In this document: positions 1-10,375 of the stretch, one piece after another | How the letters are laid out: the number at the start of each line of letters is the position of its first letter | Position numbering within the stretch: the first letter of the stretch is position 1 | DNA from: Arthonia radiata | Lineage: Eukaryota > Ascomycota > Arthoniomycetes > Arthoniales > Arthoniaceae | Length of the DNA: 64,000 nucleotides | NCBI GenBank assembly: GCA_002989075.1 | Contig: PSQN01000006.1 | Coordinates: 496,001 to 560,000, forward strand | Direction: 5' to 3' | Position numbers and translations under genes: made by a program | Notes under the pieces: model-generated | Told to the model about the DNA's origin: nothing | The model's input: only the letters and a program-made list of their open reading frames with translations | Databases searched by the model: none

Positions 1-750
1 CCATCGTGCCTCGAGAACGTCGCAGAAACACCCACTAGCGCAGGTTTATCCGTCCTTCCATCTTGCGTACACAGCCCGAAGTGGTCTAGAATCTTCAGAT
101 AGCTATTCGCGACGATATGGTGCGCCTCGTCCACCAGTATCAGCTTGAACCTGCTGGGCTCAAACTTGTCGATCCGGTCTTTCGAATTGACACTCTGGAC
201 GGACGCGATGGTGATGTCCGCAACACCAGAGGCTCTCATATTGCCCATCTCAATCTCAACCGTCTTGTCGGGGTAGCGCGCGCTGCAGTGGCGCGCGGCT
301 TGCTCGACGAGCTCGCGCCGGTGCACGAGAATGAGCGTTTGAGTCGCGTGCTTGCGGGGATCGTGGGTGCGCTCGATGAGCTCGGTGAATATCACCTTTG
401 AATAAATCAGTGAATCATTTTCTGGTGACATTGGACGAGCGCCATACAGTCTTCCCACTACCCGTCGCCATCGAGACGCCGACTTGACGCCTGCCCTCTT
501 TGAAGGCTTCCAGCACCGCTTGGACGCATTCTTCCTGATATGGACGAAGCTTGAAGCCTGGACGGGCTATTCGAGAGTTCTCTGCCTCTTCCTCTTCTTC
601 GGCGCTTGTGGCTTGTCGTCTTAAGCTCGTCGCGAGTGCCCTTGTGCGGTTGCCATTGAGGCGTGGCGTGAGTGGACTACATTGTATGGTGATTGAGTGT
701 CGAGGACGAAAGCACGAGCAAACATGTAGTCGCCATACCGTCCTCAGCAT
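1..750 (-). CDS. IRC3: Irc3-like mitochondrial DEAD/DEAH helicase (N-terminal part, cut by window edge)
   Basis: Superfamily 2 helicase of the Irc3 type, which in yeast acts on mitochondrial DNA. Two exons are visible: 750-448 and 395 to the left edge. They are separated by a 52-nt GT-AG intron (396-447) that sits directly after the Walker A motif ATGSGKT, phase 0. The first ATG is at 750. The leader is Arg/Ser-rich and nearly free of acidic residues ([13 protein letters not shown]...), as expected for a mitochondrial presequence. Then come the Q-motif-like LRPYQEECV, Walker [10 protein letters not shown] (motif Ia) and the DEAH box (LILVDEAHH). The C-terminal helicase domain lies beyond the window. 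Family assignment rests on motif order and presequence; another mitochondrial DEAD/H helicase is possible but less likely. Confidence 0.8.
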
Positions 751-962
751 GTCATGTTGACTGCACGAATGTTGGACGAACGCGATCAATTAAGGCCAGA
801 GACACAAGATGTTGCTCGTGAAATTATGCCTTGGCATGGTAGGACCGAAACACTCCAAAGGGTGCAAGTCTCAAGATAGCAATGTATAATCAAGTTCTTT
901 GAAAGAAGATTCACGGCCCTCAAGACATCTGATTTTGTTGTGTGTTGTCATTACTATATGCA

Positions 963-3900
963 TCATGGCCGCTTCTTCACGTTCCTCATCGTTCCCCCTT
1001 TGCCATCTACTCTCCCTGATATTCGTCTGAAAGACAACAGTGCCACTGAGCTCTCCGAAAGATGCAATGCCGACAACCATGCACAGATTATATTGACAAT
1101 GGTGTGTAATTGGTACGCGTAGGTAACACCGTAAACAGCCGCATACAGTGAGAGTGCGAAAAAGAGGATGCGAGTGAATTGCCGTACTCGCGAGGTGATG
1201 CGTGGGACCATCTTGCCACTGCTGAGCGTCTCCACGAGGAAGACAAAGGGCATGATGGAGAGGATGTTGTGGTGTGATGAGAATGGCGTGAGCCAATGGA
1301 GGGCGAGGTTTCGTATCCAGACCACGAGGACAGGTATGTTGATAGGTGTGATCCAGAGCATTAGCATTAAAATTGAGTGGGTGTAATTGTAGAAGTTCAT
1401 GTTCTCGCCGGCGTTCTGCAATCTCAATGTTAGTCTTCGTATAAACAATCTCGTACGTTCTGGTCTCACCGTCTCCTGGGCTAAGCGCAGAGCTCGCACA
1501 CAGGTAATAAGCTGTACGATGCAAAGCACCATGAAGACAAACTGATACGGTATGATGGTCGACGCAAGAACGAGCAGAATCGTTGTAGTGATTATGCGCT
1601 TGTGGGGTGATGTGTTTGAGAAGATGTTGGTGAGTTTGCTGCCGTTGTCAGTCACTCGAATAGACCTTGAGGCTTGCCACAACACATACCCGTGGTCTTT
1701 CGACACCATGCGAACGAGAGCGGTCGAGCACAGTGATGAAACGAATGTGATACTGAGAACTGCGTAATTCAAGACGATGCATATGCCGATGCTGATGATT
1801 CCGAACAATGGCACAAGGAACCAGAAGAACGGATCCTGGGAGCCCAACAGAAAGTCGTTGATGGTGAAGTCAATGGGAGTCTCTGCTGGCCCGTTCTTGA
1901 TGTTGAAGAACTTCGCTGAAGCCTGACTCGCACGTGAGAATGACACAGCCAGGAAAGTCAACGCCACCAAGAGTACAGGCACCGAACGTCGGAGACATTG
2001 ATCCATGCTCTCTGAAAAGCTCATGAACACGCCCGTTGAGTCGTAGAACTGGAACTGCTTTCGTAATGCCAGCGCAACGACAATCAACGGAAATGCCGCG
2101 AATACTGTCCGGTATCGCATCCAGAGCTTGCCCATACTACCGATGAGATCGACGTTCAAGGAAATGTCCATGGTTCTGTTGCAAGCTGGATCGGACCATA
2201 ATTGCAGCGTCAGACCTTGTGATGGAGTTTGGCCTTGCAGTGCAGGCGGCATATATGGCGCAACGCCGTGCATACTGATCTCGGCCTCTTCCACATTCAC
2301 GAAGTATTTTGACTCGTAGGGATCAGGGATGTATTGGCGTAAGAGGGGAGCGAAATGCTCGCCATTTGCACAAGCCTTCTGTTTGATGCTCAGTCGATAA
2401 GCTAGCAGACTCGAGTACAGCGAAGGTATGTTGATCTCATTCATGAGTGGCCTCCTAGGCGGAAGATTGACATCCAAGCCGGTCATGATGAGGTTGCGCA
2501 AGCCTTTGTTAGTCTGGACAATAGACTCTTGATGAGAGCTGAAATCCGCGATAACCCAGCCGTTACTGGAGTGTGTCGCTTTCTCGATTACAGCAATGAA
2601 GCTATACTCGATCAGATCTTCAAAATCGTACTCAAGATACGAGAACGGTGTCGCTTCATCAAAAGGGAAATTGGAGCTTCTCGTAGACGCTGGTAGCGAG
2701 ATGATGTCGCCAGCAACGTTCTTGCAAGCAAAGCGTGTTGAGCCGGAAGTGTCCTCCCTTAAATCCATGTTCATACTGAAGATAGCGTTGGCTTGACCAG
2801 ACTTCGACGGAAATACGCTGCAAAGCATGACCTCAATGTCGCTATTACTTCCGACGCCACCGATATTGCTGTTCGTCAACAGTGTGAAGCGCTTCCTCTC
2901 CGGCAATCTCTGTGGTGGAACGGGTATGAGATGTGCCTTTGTCCTTTGCGGTGACCCGATATCGTCCAAGACAAGCCGTGCGCCCAGCGGAATGATAGAG
3001 TCGGCATTGCCTTCCAGTGTCAGGAGGACGCCCGGACTTTGCTGCGCTATCACTTTTTCCGCCGTACCCTCCATTCCGCTCAAGAATTGCTTCTTCATAG
3101 CGCGCATCCTCTCCGGTAGCACTCGTGTTTGATTAGGTCGTCTGGCATCAACGACGTCGTACATTGCACGAACAAGGCTCTTTCGCAGCTGGTCGCACCA
3201 CGTGATTGCTAGATGGTCCATGCCAGTCCAAACATGTGGGATTGTCGACGTGAAGACCGTAAAGCCATTCGATGGCGGCACTAGCGAAGCCAACGTAGCG
3301 TAATCAGACGGAACAATCGTATCCAGACCACCTCCCGCGATTGACACCAAAGACACCGAAGCCAATGGATTCTTCTCCGGAGGATGTTGCGAATAGGAAT
3401 TTCTCCAGTACTCATTGATTGTCTTGTATGTGTCAACGATCTCCGCATCAAATGAGACCGGCGCGCGTGCATGCGGGGCAGCCAGCGTGATGATGGTGTT
3501 GATTGAATTTGCTTGATAATTGGGCATGGTAAGCATCGTCCGCGCGACGATACCTCCCATTGAATGCCCAAGTAGCATTACGGACGTCGGGTCAGGAAGA
3601 TCTGAGTCCCTGAGGGATCGACCCGGGCTGTGGTAGAGCGATAGGATGTAAGCGACCGCTTCGTTGAGGTATTCAGCTTGGTCTAGCATTGTCTGGCCAT
3701 GAAATGCTGTGATGTCCTCATTAAAATCAACAGTAAAGAAGTCAAGAGGTCGCTTGCCAGATTTGATGGCTGCTTCGCTGGACTGTAGCTGCTCCTGATA
3801 GTAAACGGCAGCTTCGGCGGCCACAGGTCTCACTTGCTTATAGCTGCCCGCATTGCCTGGAATGAAAAGCGCTGGAATGCCTTTGACCTGGGAACGATAA

Positions 3901-4483
3901 GCCTTTCTCATGTCTGATTGAAAGCTCATGGACTTACTCTACTGTCCTCATCTATCCCACCTTCGCGATATAAGTACAGTGAGTACTTGCTGGCGAAGCG
4001 AGTGTGCTCAGTGTCGAATTCTGGGTATCGGACGAAGCTGGGTCGCATGTACGACATTGTCGCACCCTTTGGATCAAGCTGACGCGTGAGAAACGAGCTG
4101 GCTATCACGGCCGCAAGCACACCAGCGAGCACCGTAGCCAGAAAAGTGAGCATGGAACATGCCCACGGACTCCGTAACTTGGCGCGCTTCCGTTGTGTGT
4201 GCGGAGAGACATCCCCGTCCTTGTACATCTTGTTGCCAAACCCGTTAGGGGATAACGTCGATTTGCTCATTGACGTGACTAAGGGCGGCTTTTCTGGCAT
4301 CTTGCTCAACTCGTCCACGCTCCTTCGTGGCCTGATTCCGCTGGCTTTGCCATTTGCGCCCGCTTTGCTATCCGGCGATAAGCCATCTTTGCTTTTGCTT
4401 CTTCCTACTGCAAGATATGAGGGAGGTGCAGGAGACCGTTGGCGCTCGTGGTTGCCCGAAGTTGGTCCCTGTGGAGGGGTCAT
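963..4483 (-). CDS. BST1: GPI inositol-deacylase (Bst1/PGAP1 family)
   Basis: ER membrane lipase that removes the acyl chain from the inositol of GPI anchors, needed for ER exit and quality control of GPI proteins. Proposed exons: 4483-3938, 3887-1690, 1638-1470 and 1415-963 (about 1121 aa; yeast Bst1 is about 1030). The first intron (3888-3937, 50 nt) is needed to keep frame. The other two (1639-1689, 51 nt; 1416-1469, 54 nt) are multiples of three and also readable, but have GT-AG ends and CTGAC/CTAAC branch sites. The N-terminal region is Pro/Ser-rich, followed by one membrane anchor. The lipase domain has LFIPGNAGSYKQV and the serine elbow GHSMGG (Ser about residue 291), and is followed by a C-terminal block of several hydrophobic segments. 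Start chosen at the first in-frame ATG (4483). Confidence 0.93.
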
Positions 4484-5050
4484 CTGGGGCACGACTTGCC
4501 AGCAAACGTCGCGGAGGGGAGCCGGCTGCCAACGAAGGGCATCGAAGAGCCTCGTGGGGAGACTCAGAGCTAGTGAGGTGATGCGGGATAAAAGGACAGA
4601 TTAAGCGCAAGGATTATTAGTTGTGTATGGGGACGCTCCTTCGTCGATCAGGAGGGAGGACCGCGGATGAGATGTAACGACCGTGTTTGGGAGCAGAAGA
4701 AACGAACGACGCGCGTACGAGAAGGAGTCCGGGGAAAGAGAGGGGAGAGTTGGCAAAGTGAGGAGCTGTTGAAGGAGAAAGAGCAGAAAGTCGCGCCTGC
4801 ATGAGGGTCAATACAATTCGTGGCTGGTCAAGACGAAGAAGCTGCAGTAGCGCGGAGATCAAAGCGCTAGTCCCTCATCTAGCTTAGTATGCGGCTATAT
4901 CTGCACGACCATTCTTCCGGCCTGGACTGACTCGTCTACATCGTCACAAGGCGTCTGCTTTCGTCTCTTCTGTAAACGTTTTCTGAAATCATAATGATGC
5001 CGAATGAGGAGGGTGTAAAGCTCAGATAATAATGTCATACCAAACAACAG
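4484..5050. other. intergenic, upstream of BST1
   Basis: About 570 bases between the BST1 start and the stop of the royal-jelly-type gene, which lies on the same strand. It must hold the BST1 promoter and the 3' end of the upstream gene. Open frames here are short and show no family signature. Confidence 0.6.
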
Positions 5051-6431
5051 CTAGCCAATCCTCTGTTTCTTCGCGCCATTGGGTAGCTTCGCCCTCAGTA
5101 TCGCGCCAGGATGTTGCCTTGTATCCACGCCGTAGTTCCAATCCCCTTGATAGTAAAGTTGGTTGATATTCATGTAGATATAGCCATCCTCTCCAACGCT
5201 GGCACCATCAGGCCACAGGATCCTCGGGTCACGCACAAAGCCATGCGTCTGCAAGTCATTGGGATCGTAATAGTAGATCGAATTCTGTGTCGGCATGCAC
5301 TGGTAGATCCTGCCTTGATCATCGCCCTCGAAGCCATTGGCGTCCCCCCCGCGCTGTCCATGATGGCTGATGTTGCTGTGCGCCGCCAACTCCGCTAACG
5401 GATCAGTATCCCGTGCGCGGAGATTGACGGTGGGGATGGACCAGAGATCGGACGTGGACAGCGGCGAGTAGTACATGCGCTCCCCGTCCGGACTGAGCTG
5501 GATGCCGTCTAGGCCCTCGAGCTGGCCAGTGAGCGCATGCCCCTTCTGGCGCAAGTAGAACGCGTTGCCCACGTAGCTGGGGACGTTCCAAGGACCTCGC
5601 AGAACAGAGTAGTCTTGATCAAGACGGCGCCAGGACTCGCTAGTCGCTAGATCGACCATGATGAAGCCAGGGCGGCCTTCGTTACTGCTGTCCACGAGAT
5701 AGGCAATGCCTTTTCCACCTGTACCTGAGAGGTCGGTACGCAAGTCGAAACGTAGGTCGTTGAGGTAACTGTCGGGATAGTGGACGGTGCTCGGGAAAGT
5801 GTAGGTAGCATAGACGGTATCATTATGAACGCCTCCGGCGCCTTGACCGTCGTTGCTTGTGATGTTGACTGCGACAAGCTTTGGACCTCCAGTCTGAGCA
5901 TAGGGCATGCTCGGATTGCCCTCCCCATCATGAATCGTCGGCCGCCCAGTGTCAAGCATCCACAATGTCTCCGGACGTTGAGGCAGTGCCGAAGTGATGT
6001 GAAGTGCTTGTACATTGATCAAGCCACTCGAGTTTCCGCTGCCGAAGTCGATACCATTGAGGGTTGTATTCAGTGCGTCCACGGGAAGGTTCTGGACCTG
6101 GCCACTCGACGGAAAGGGAGCTTCAGCAGTCTTGTTGACGATGACACCAGCAGTATAGTCGTACGAGCCGCGTGTAAATGAGGCAAAGAGGCGACCATCG
6201 CTTGCTACAGCTATGCCAATGGGCCAGAAGTTGTAGTAATAGCTATTCTAGATCAGTAATACGAAGGCAGCTTGGTGTATGGACGAATCGAACGCACTGT
6301 ACTTCCTCAATAGCAGGCCCTTGAGTACCATTGTCTACGCGCAACATGGTATTTGAGGCATCCTCGAAAGTAACCTGTGCCAGTGCCGACACTGTTAAGC
6401 AGGTGCCGCAGACCAAGTCCAAGAGCTTCAT
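5051..6431 (-). CDS. secreted major royal jelly / yellow-like protein
   Basis: Beta-propeller protein of the MRJP/yellow family, about 441 aa. Exons 6431-6303 and 6247-5051 flank a 55-nt GT-AG intron (6248-6302, phase 0). Residues 1-19 form a signal peptide (MKLLDLVCGTCLTVSALAQ). Family signatures follow: NFWPIGIAVASDGRLFASF near the N terminus, then DLRFDLRTD, GIAYLVDSS, LDGIQLSPDGERMYYSPL and a terminal segment around GYIYMNINQ. Several N-x-S/T sites support secretion. Fungal members exist but their substrates are poorly known; no catalytic role can be read here. It is transcribed divergently from the F-box gene at 7002, sharing about 570 bases. Confidence 0.88.
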
Positions 6432-7001
6432 GGCGGGTGATTCTCGCTGTGATGAACTTCAGAGACTGCCGGACGGTTGACAGAAGCGAGAACAGGTCGA
6501 AGAGTCGCCATCTTGAATTGCTGTTAAAGTCTTGGACGGCAGTTGCGAATGCTGGGCGAGTGACGACAAGCAAGGAAGCTAATTTCCTGTCCGAATGACG
6601 CCGGCAGTGTCGAGAAAGGCAGGAGAGTCGGGTCTCGTCACACCACATTGACTTCACCCGCATTTCATCGGATGTTCGGCTGACTCGTCCCGAGACCTGA
6701 TCACCGCATGGGCACGTGATGCGTCCCATCGCGCTCCTTGCTTCGACATGGCTCTTTGCATGTTGTTGAACGTCTGCGATTACTTATACCCTCATCACCC
6801 AGCGTGCTCGAGGACAGAGCTCACTCTATCAGCAGCTATGGCGACGACAGTATCGACGCAATCTGGGACTCGATGTCTCTCTCAACGCTAACGAGTCAGC
6901 GTCATTACTGATATGATCACTGTTAGTTAGCGACAATATGTGAGAGGCAGGTAGGCAAGCCCAGAGAGCCTTCCTGGGCTCTTTATGTGACCATCCTCGG
7001 T
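6432..7001. promoter_or_regulatory. divergent promoter region (royal-jelly-type gene / F-box gene)
   Basis: About 570 bases between two start codons on opposite strands. A CACGTG E-box core lies at 6713-6718. No other site stands out. Confidence 0.45.
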
Positions 7002-7991
7002 ATGGACGCTCCAAACACCACCATCCCAACGTTTGAGCGTTTCCACTCCGTCCCCGAACTCTTAGAACACACCCTGCTGTACCTGAAACCCACCGAACTC
7101 TTCCTCTGCCAACGAGTCTGCCACCGTTGGCGGGACATAATCAACACCTCACACCCAATCCTCAAGCACCTCTGGTACATCCGCGACGAGCACCTCGCCT
7201 CTACCCCACGCCGAAATGGAAACATAGTCACCTACGACTGCGACTGCGACACCACACAGTTCAACCCCCACGCCCCGCGCTTCACCTTCAGCATGTTCTC
7301 TTCCCGGTCTCTCTCCTGCGCCAGCAAGCCCCTCCGTCACATGCTCGGAACGCCCTTCCCACGCTGCCCCATCCCCGACACGCCCGGCTCGTGGATGGGC
7401 ATGTTTTTCGCGCAGCCGCCGCGCAGCCAATATATCGTAACGTGCTTTGACAGCAGGGACTCCTCTCGGCCGCGTATGCGTTACGTCATCCTCTGCCGGC
7501 GGGAGCGCTCGCTGTACATGGGCGAGATGACGGCCGCCTTGGCGGAGATCTGGGACCGCCAACAGCGGGGTGTCGATCGATGGCGGGATTGCGTGCACAA
7601 TCACATGAGCATCGTGGCGCACAATGACGCGAGCGCTCGTGGAATGCACTTGCTTCGAGGGACTGCCGAGCTGATGCGGTATATGCTGGATTTGGAAGAT
7701 AAGGAGGCGGATGTGTGCGTTGCGGTGCAGCAGGCGGGTGGGCAGGTTGATCCGGCGTTTTCGCTGAGGGGCGTGCAACGTGATTTGGAGGGTCGCTGGA
7801 ATCCTAGGACTGCAGCGGCGATGCGGTTTGAGAAGACGGATTACCCGATGGCGTTTCGGTGGGCGGGGTGGCAGGCGTTGTATCGGTTGAATACGGGTTA
7901 TGAGGCGCGCTTGGTCAAGGACTGGCGACCGTTTGATCCGGCGGGAACGAGAAGGACGCGGGAGCCGTTTGAGAAGTTGAGCCAGGCGTAA
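7002..7991 (+). CDS. F-box domain protein
   Basis: Single-exon protein of 329 aa. Residues ~8-50 are an F-box: FHSVPELLEHTLLYLKPTEL followed by LCQRVCHRWRDII, the usual helix pattern for Skp1 binding in SCF ubiquitin ligases. The rest shows no recognised substrate-binding repeat. The C-terminal part contains an aromatic-rich block (FRWAGWQALYRLNTG) of unknown role. The start is the first ATG in the frame at 7002; the frame is open a little further upstream but only with a GTG. Target unknown. Confidence 0.8.
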   Translation: MDAPNTTIPTFERFHSVPELLEHTLLYLKPTELFLCQRVCHRWRDIINTSHPILKHLWYIRDEHLASTPRRNGNIVTYDCDCDTTQFNPHAPRFTFSMFSSRSLSCASKPLRHMLGTPFPRCPIPDTPGSWMGMFFAQPPRSQYIVTCFDSRDSSRPRMRYVILCRRERSLYMGEMTAALAEIWDRQQRGVDRWRDCVHNHMSIVAHNDASARGMHLLRGTAELMRYMLDLEDKEADVCVAVQQAGGQVDPAFSLRGVQRDLEGRWNPRTAAAMRFEKTDYPMAFRWAGWQALYRLNTGYEARLVKDWRPFDPAGTRRTREPFEKLSQA

Positions 7992-8218
7992 GTATCTGTT
8001 CAGAATCTCTGGATGAGGTCATTTCACGGGCTCACTGAAGAAAACACTGCAGGGACACTGATTGCCACCCGTCGATTCTCAAGACGCTGACGGACACCAG
8101 AGTTTGCGGGCTTGTCGCTGCACTAGCAAAAGAGGGAGAGCTCGTTCTTGACGAGTGAACGTTCATTTGCATTCAACGCGATAGCTGAAGCGCTACGTCT
8201 GCACTTTCTGATGATTTA

Positions 8219-9916
8219 TCAGAAGAGCCACGAGATAAGCTTGTAAGCTTTACCGCCCTTGTTGCCATGCATAGCCTTCCTCTGCGCAGCCTGTGCCAGG
8301 AACTCCTGCTCCTCACGATCGATTTTGTCTTTCCCGGTCCAGAGATCAGCAGTAGCCGGCTGCACCTGCTTGGACTTCATAAAGAGCTTGTAGCCGGCAA
8401 TCATGATCAGATACAGCGGGATCGCAAGATATCCTGTGACAAAATTGGGCACGTCGAAATGACCCACGAACACGCTGAAGTTCTTGGTGATGCCGATGAT
8501 GATGCAGAAGGCCAAGCTGCCGTAACTGCCGTAGATACCGAGCGGCGCTTTGAAGGCGAGAGAGCTATCTGGGATTCCTTGTGCTCGACGTGCCCGCACA
8601 AAGTAGATATGCGACACGAGTATGGAGATCCAGGTCAGGAGTCCAAACATGGAGACAAGGTTCACGAAGTAGCCGAAGACGGTGGCGCTGCCTTTGCTGA
8701 CGCTCATAAACGCTAGCAGGGTGAAACAGGTGCTACATGCCAGAGCGACAACAGGAATGCCACGTGCATTGGTGTATCGCAAGACAGCAGGCGCCTTGTT
8801 CTCAGTAGCAAGGCCGTAGAGCGTGCGGCTAGCAATGTACAGATCGCTGTTCGCTGCACTTAGAACAAATATGAGGAAGCCGGCATTGAGGATGCTGGGC
8901 AGATATCGAATCTTCGCTAGCTGGACGGCTACCACGAACGGGCTGGCGGCCGCGTTGGTCTTGCTGCTGTTCTTGTTCGCGAAGAGAAGGGTGGGGTCGT
9001 TGTAGGGCACGCACATGCCAAGGAGAAGCACACTGATGATGTAGAAGACCAGGATACGCCAGAAAGTAAGCTTGATGGCGCGTGGAATGACCTTGCGCGG
9101 ATTGCGGGCTTCACCGACAGTCACGCCGACCAGCTCTGTCCCCAGAAACGCGAATACAGCTGTTGTCAAACTGCTCCAGAAGCCGTAGAAGCGGCCAGCA
9201 TCCCCCGTATCAGCGTACGTCTTGAAAGCCCCAGGGTTGTCCCAGTACCGGAAGCCGCGCCTGTCATGGTCGGGCGCACCACCCAGCGCAATAACAAGAC
9301 AGGTGATCATGACGCCGACGATCACACAGACCTTCAAGCTACTGAGCCAGAACTCGACTTCGCCGAAAACGCCAACGGTGCCCAGCGAGTTGATCAGAAC
9401 GATTACGACGATGAAGACGGCAACAAACACTCCTGGGTTGACACGATCAGGCGGACACCAGTATTGTATGACCAGCGCGGATGCGACAAGCTGATTAGGC
9501 GTGACGATGATGTACTTGAACCAGTAGGTGTACCCAAGGGCAAAGCCTAACGCCGGGTCGCAGAACCGTGTAGCGTAGCCAGTGAAGCCAGAAGCGAGGG
9601 GTAGGAATGTTGCCATCTCTCCGAGAGCGCACATCACCAGATAGACCAGTATTCCGACAATGGAGTAGGCAATCAAGACTGAAGCTGGTCCCGCGCGTGC
9701 CAGGATAGAGCCAGTGCCAATGATGAGACCGGTGCCCAGCGCACCTCCAAGGGCTATCATAGATATGTGACGGGCCTTGAGATTGCGATGGAGTTCCTCA
9801 TGGGCGGGTTGTGGAGCATAGTCCGCATCAGTGGCAACGACCTCCTGGGCGTCGCCGTATTCCAGGCCTTTCTCGTCCTTGCCGTAGCCATCGTAGGCTC
9901 GGTACGGTTCCGTCAT
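8219..9916 (-). CDS. amino-acid permease (APC superfamily, YAT family)
   Basis: Plasma-membrane proton/amino-acid symporter of the fungal YAT type, 565 aa with no intron, the family's usual length. A hydrophilic N-terminal tail of about 45 residues leads into RNLKARHISMIALGGALGTG, the family's entry to TM1, then GLIIGTGS. About twelve hydrophobic segments follow. Typical blocks include GEMATFLPLASGF, GTELVGVTVGEARNPRK (TM6 region) and AANSDLYIASRTLYGLA (TM8 region). The C-terminal tail is short. Substrate specificity cannot be told from sequence. The ATG at 9916 matches family length. It lies tail-to-tail with the F-box gene, 227 bases apart. Confidence 0.93.
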   Translation of the reverse strand: MTEPYRAYDGYGKDEKGLEYGDAQEVVATDADYAPQPAHEELHRNLKARHISMIALGGALGTGLIIGTGSILARAGPASVLIAYSIVGILVYLVMCALGEMATFLPLASGFTGYATRFCDPALGFALGYTYWFKYIIVTPNQLVASALVIQYWCPPDRVNPGVFVAVFIVVIVLINSLGTVGVFGEVEFWLSSLKVCVIVGVMITCLVIALGGAPDHDRRGFRYWDNPGAFKTYADTGDAGRFYGFWSSLTTAVFAFLGTELVGVTVGEARNPRKVIPRAIKLTFWRILVFYIISVLLLGMCVPYNDPTLLFANKNSSKTNAAASPFVVAVQLAKIRYLPSILNAGFLIFVLSAANSDLYIASRTLYGLATENKAPAVLRYTNARGIPVVALACSTCFTLLAFMSVSKGSATVFGYFVNLVSMFGLLTWISILVSHIYFVRARRAQGIPDSSLAFKAPLGIYGSYGSLAFCIIIGITKNFSVFVGHFDVPNFVTGYLAIPLYLIMIAGYKLFMKSKQVQPATADLWTGKDKIDREEQEFLAQAAQRKAMHGNKGGKAYKLISWLF

Positions 9917-10375
9917 GACTTGAACGAGATAGGGGAGAGGATCACCGGAAGAGCACTGTCAGGATTCAGATGAGTTTTGGTGCGACCGTGAATGTTTCTA
10001 TAGCTCCGCTCAAAAAGCTTGGTAGAGGGGTTAGGTCGTCATTATATCGTCAGCCGTATCGCTTGGAGATGAGGGTCTGACAGCGGGTGTGATGCTATAT
10101 GTTCCAATGGGCGCCGTGAGGAATGTGGTCAGCAAGCGGCTGAGGTGAGAAAACGAAGTACTTCAAGGTCTGGCTGATCTCGACCTCCAGTCTTATCGCT
10201 GACTGCGGTGCAACCCACAGAAAAGACAAGGGTGGTCTGGCGTGCTCATGCAAGGTGCGCGAGTAAGGTGTCATCTGACATGTCCTGATTGGGTAGAAAC
10301 TTGCGGAGCCGCCTCCATTCCGAACTGCCACGCCTGCCAAGCACTCCTTCTGCCTCTTCGCGTCTGGGCAAACTG
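9917..10375. other. intergenic, permease promoter side
   Basis: About 460 bases between the permease start and the end of the NLR-like gene on the same strand. No further gene is seen. Confidence 0.5.
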
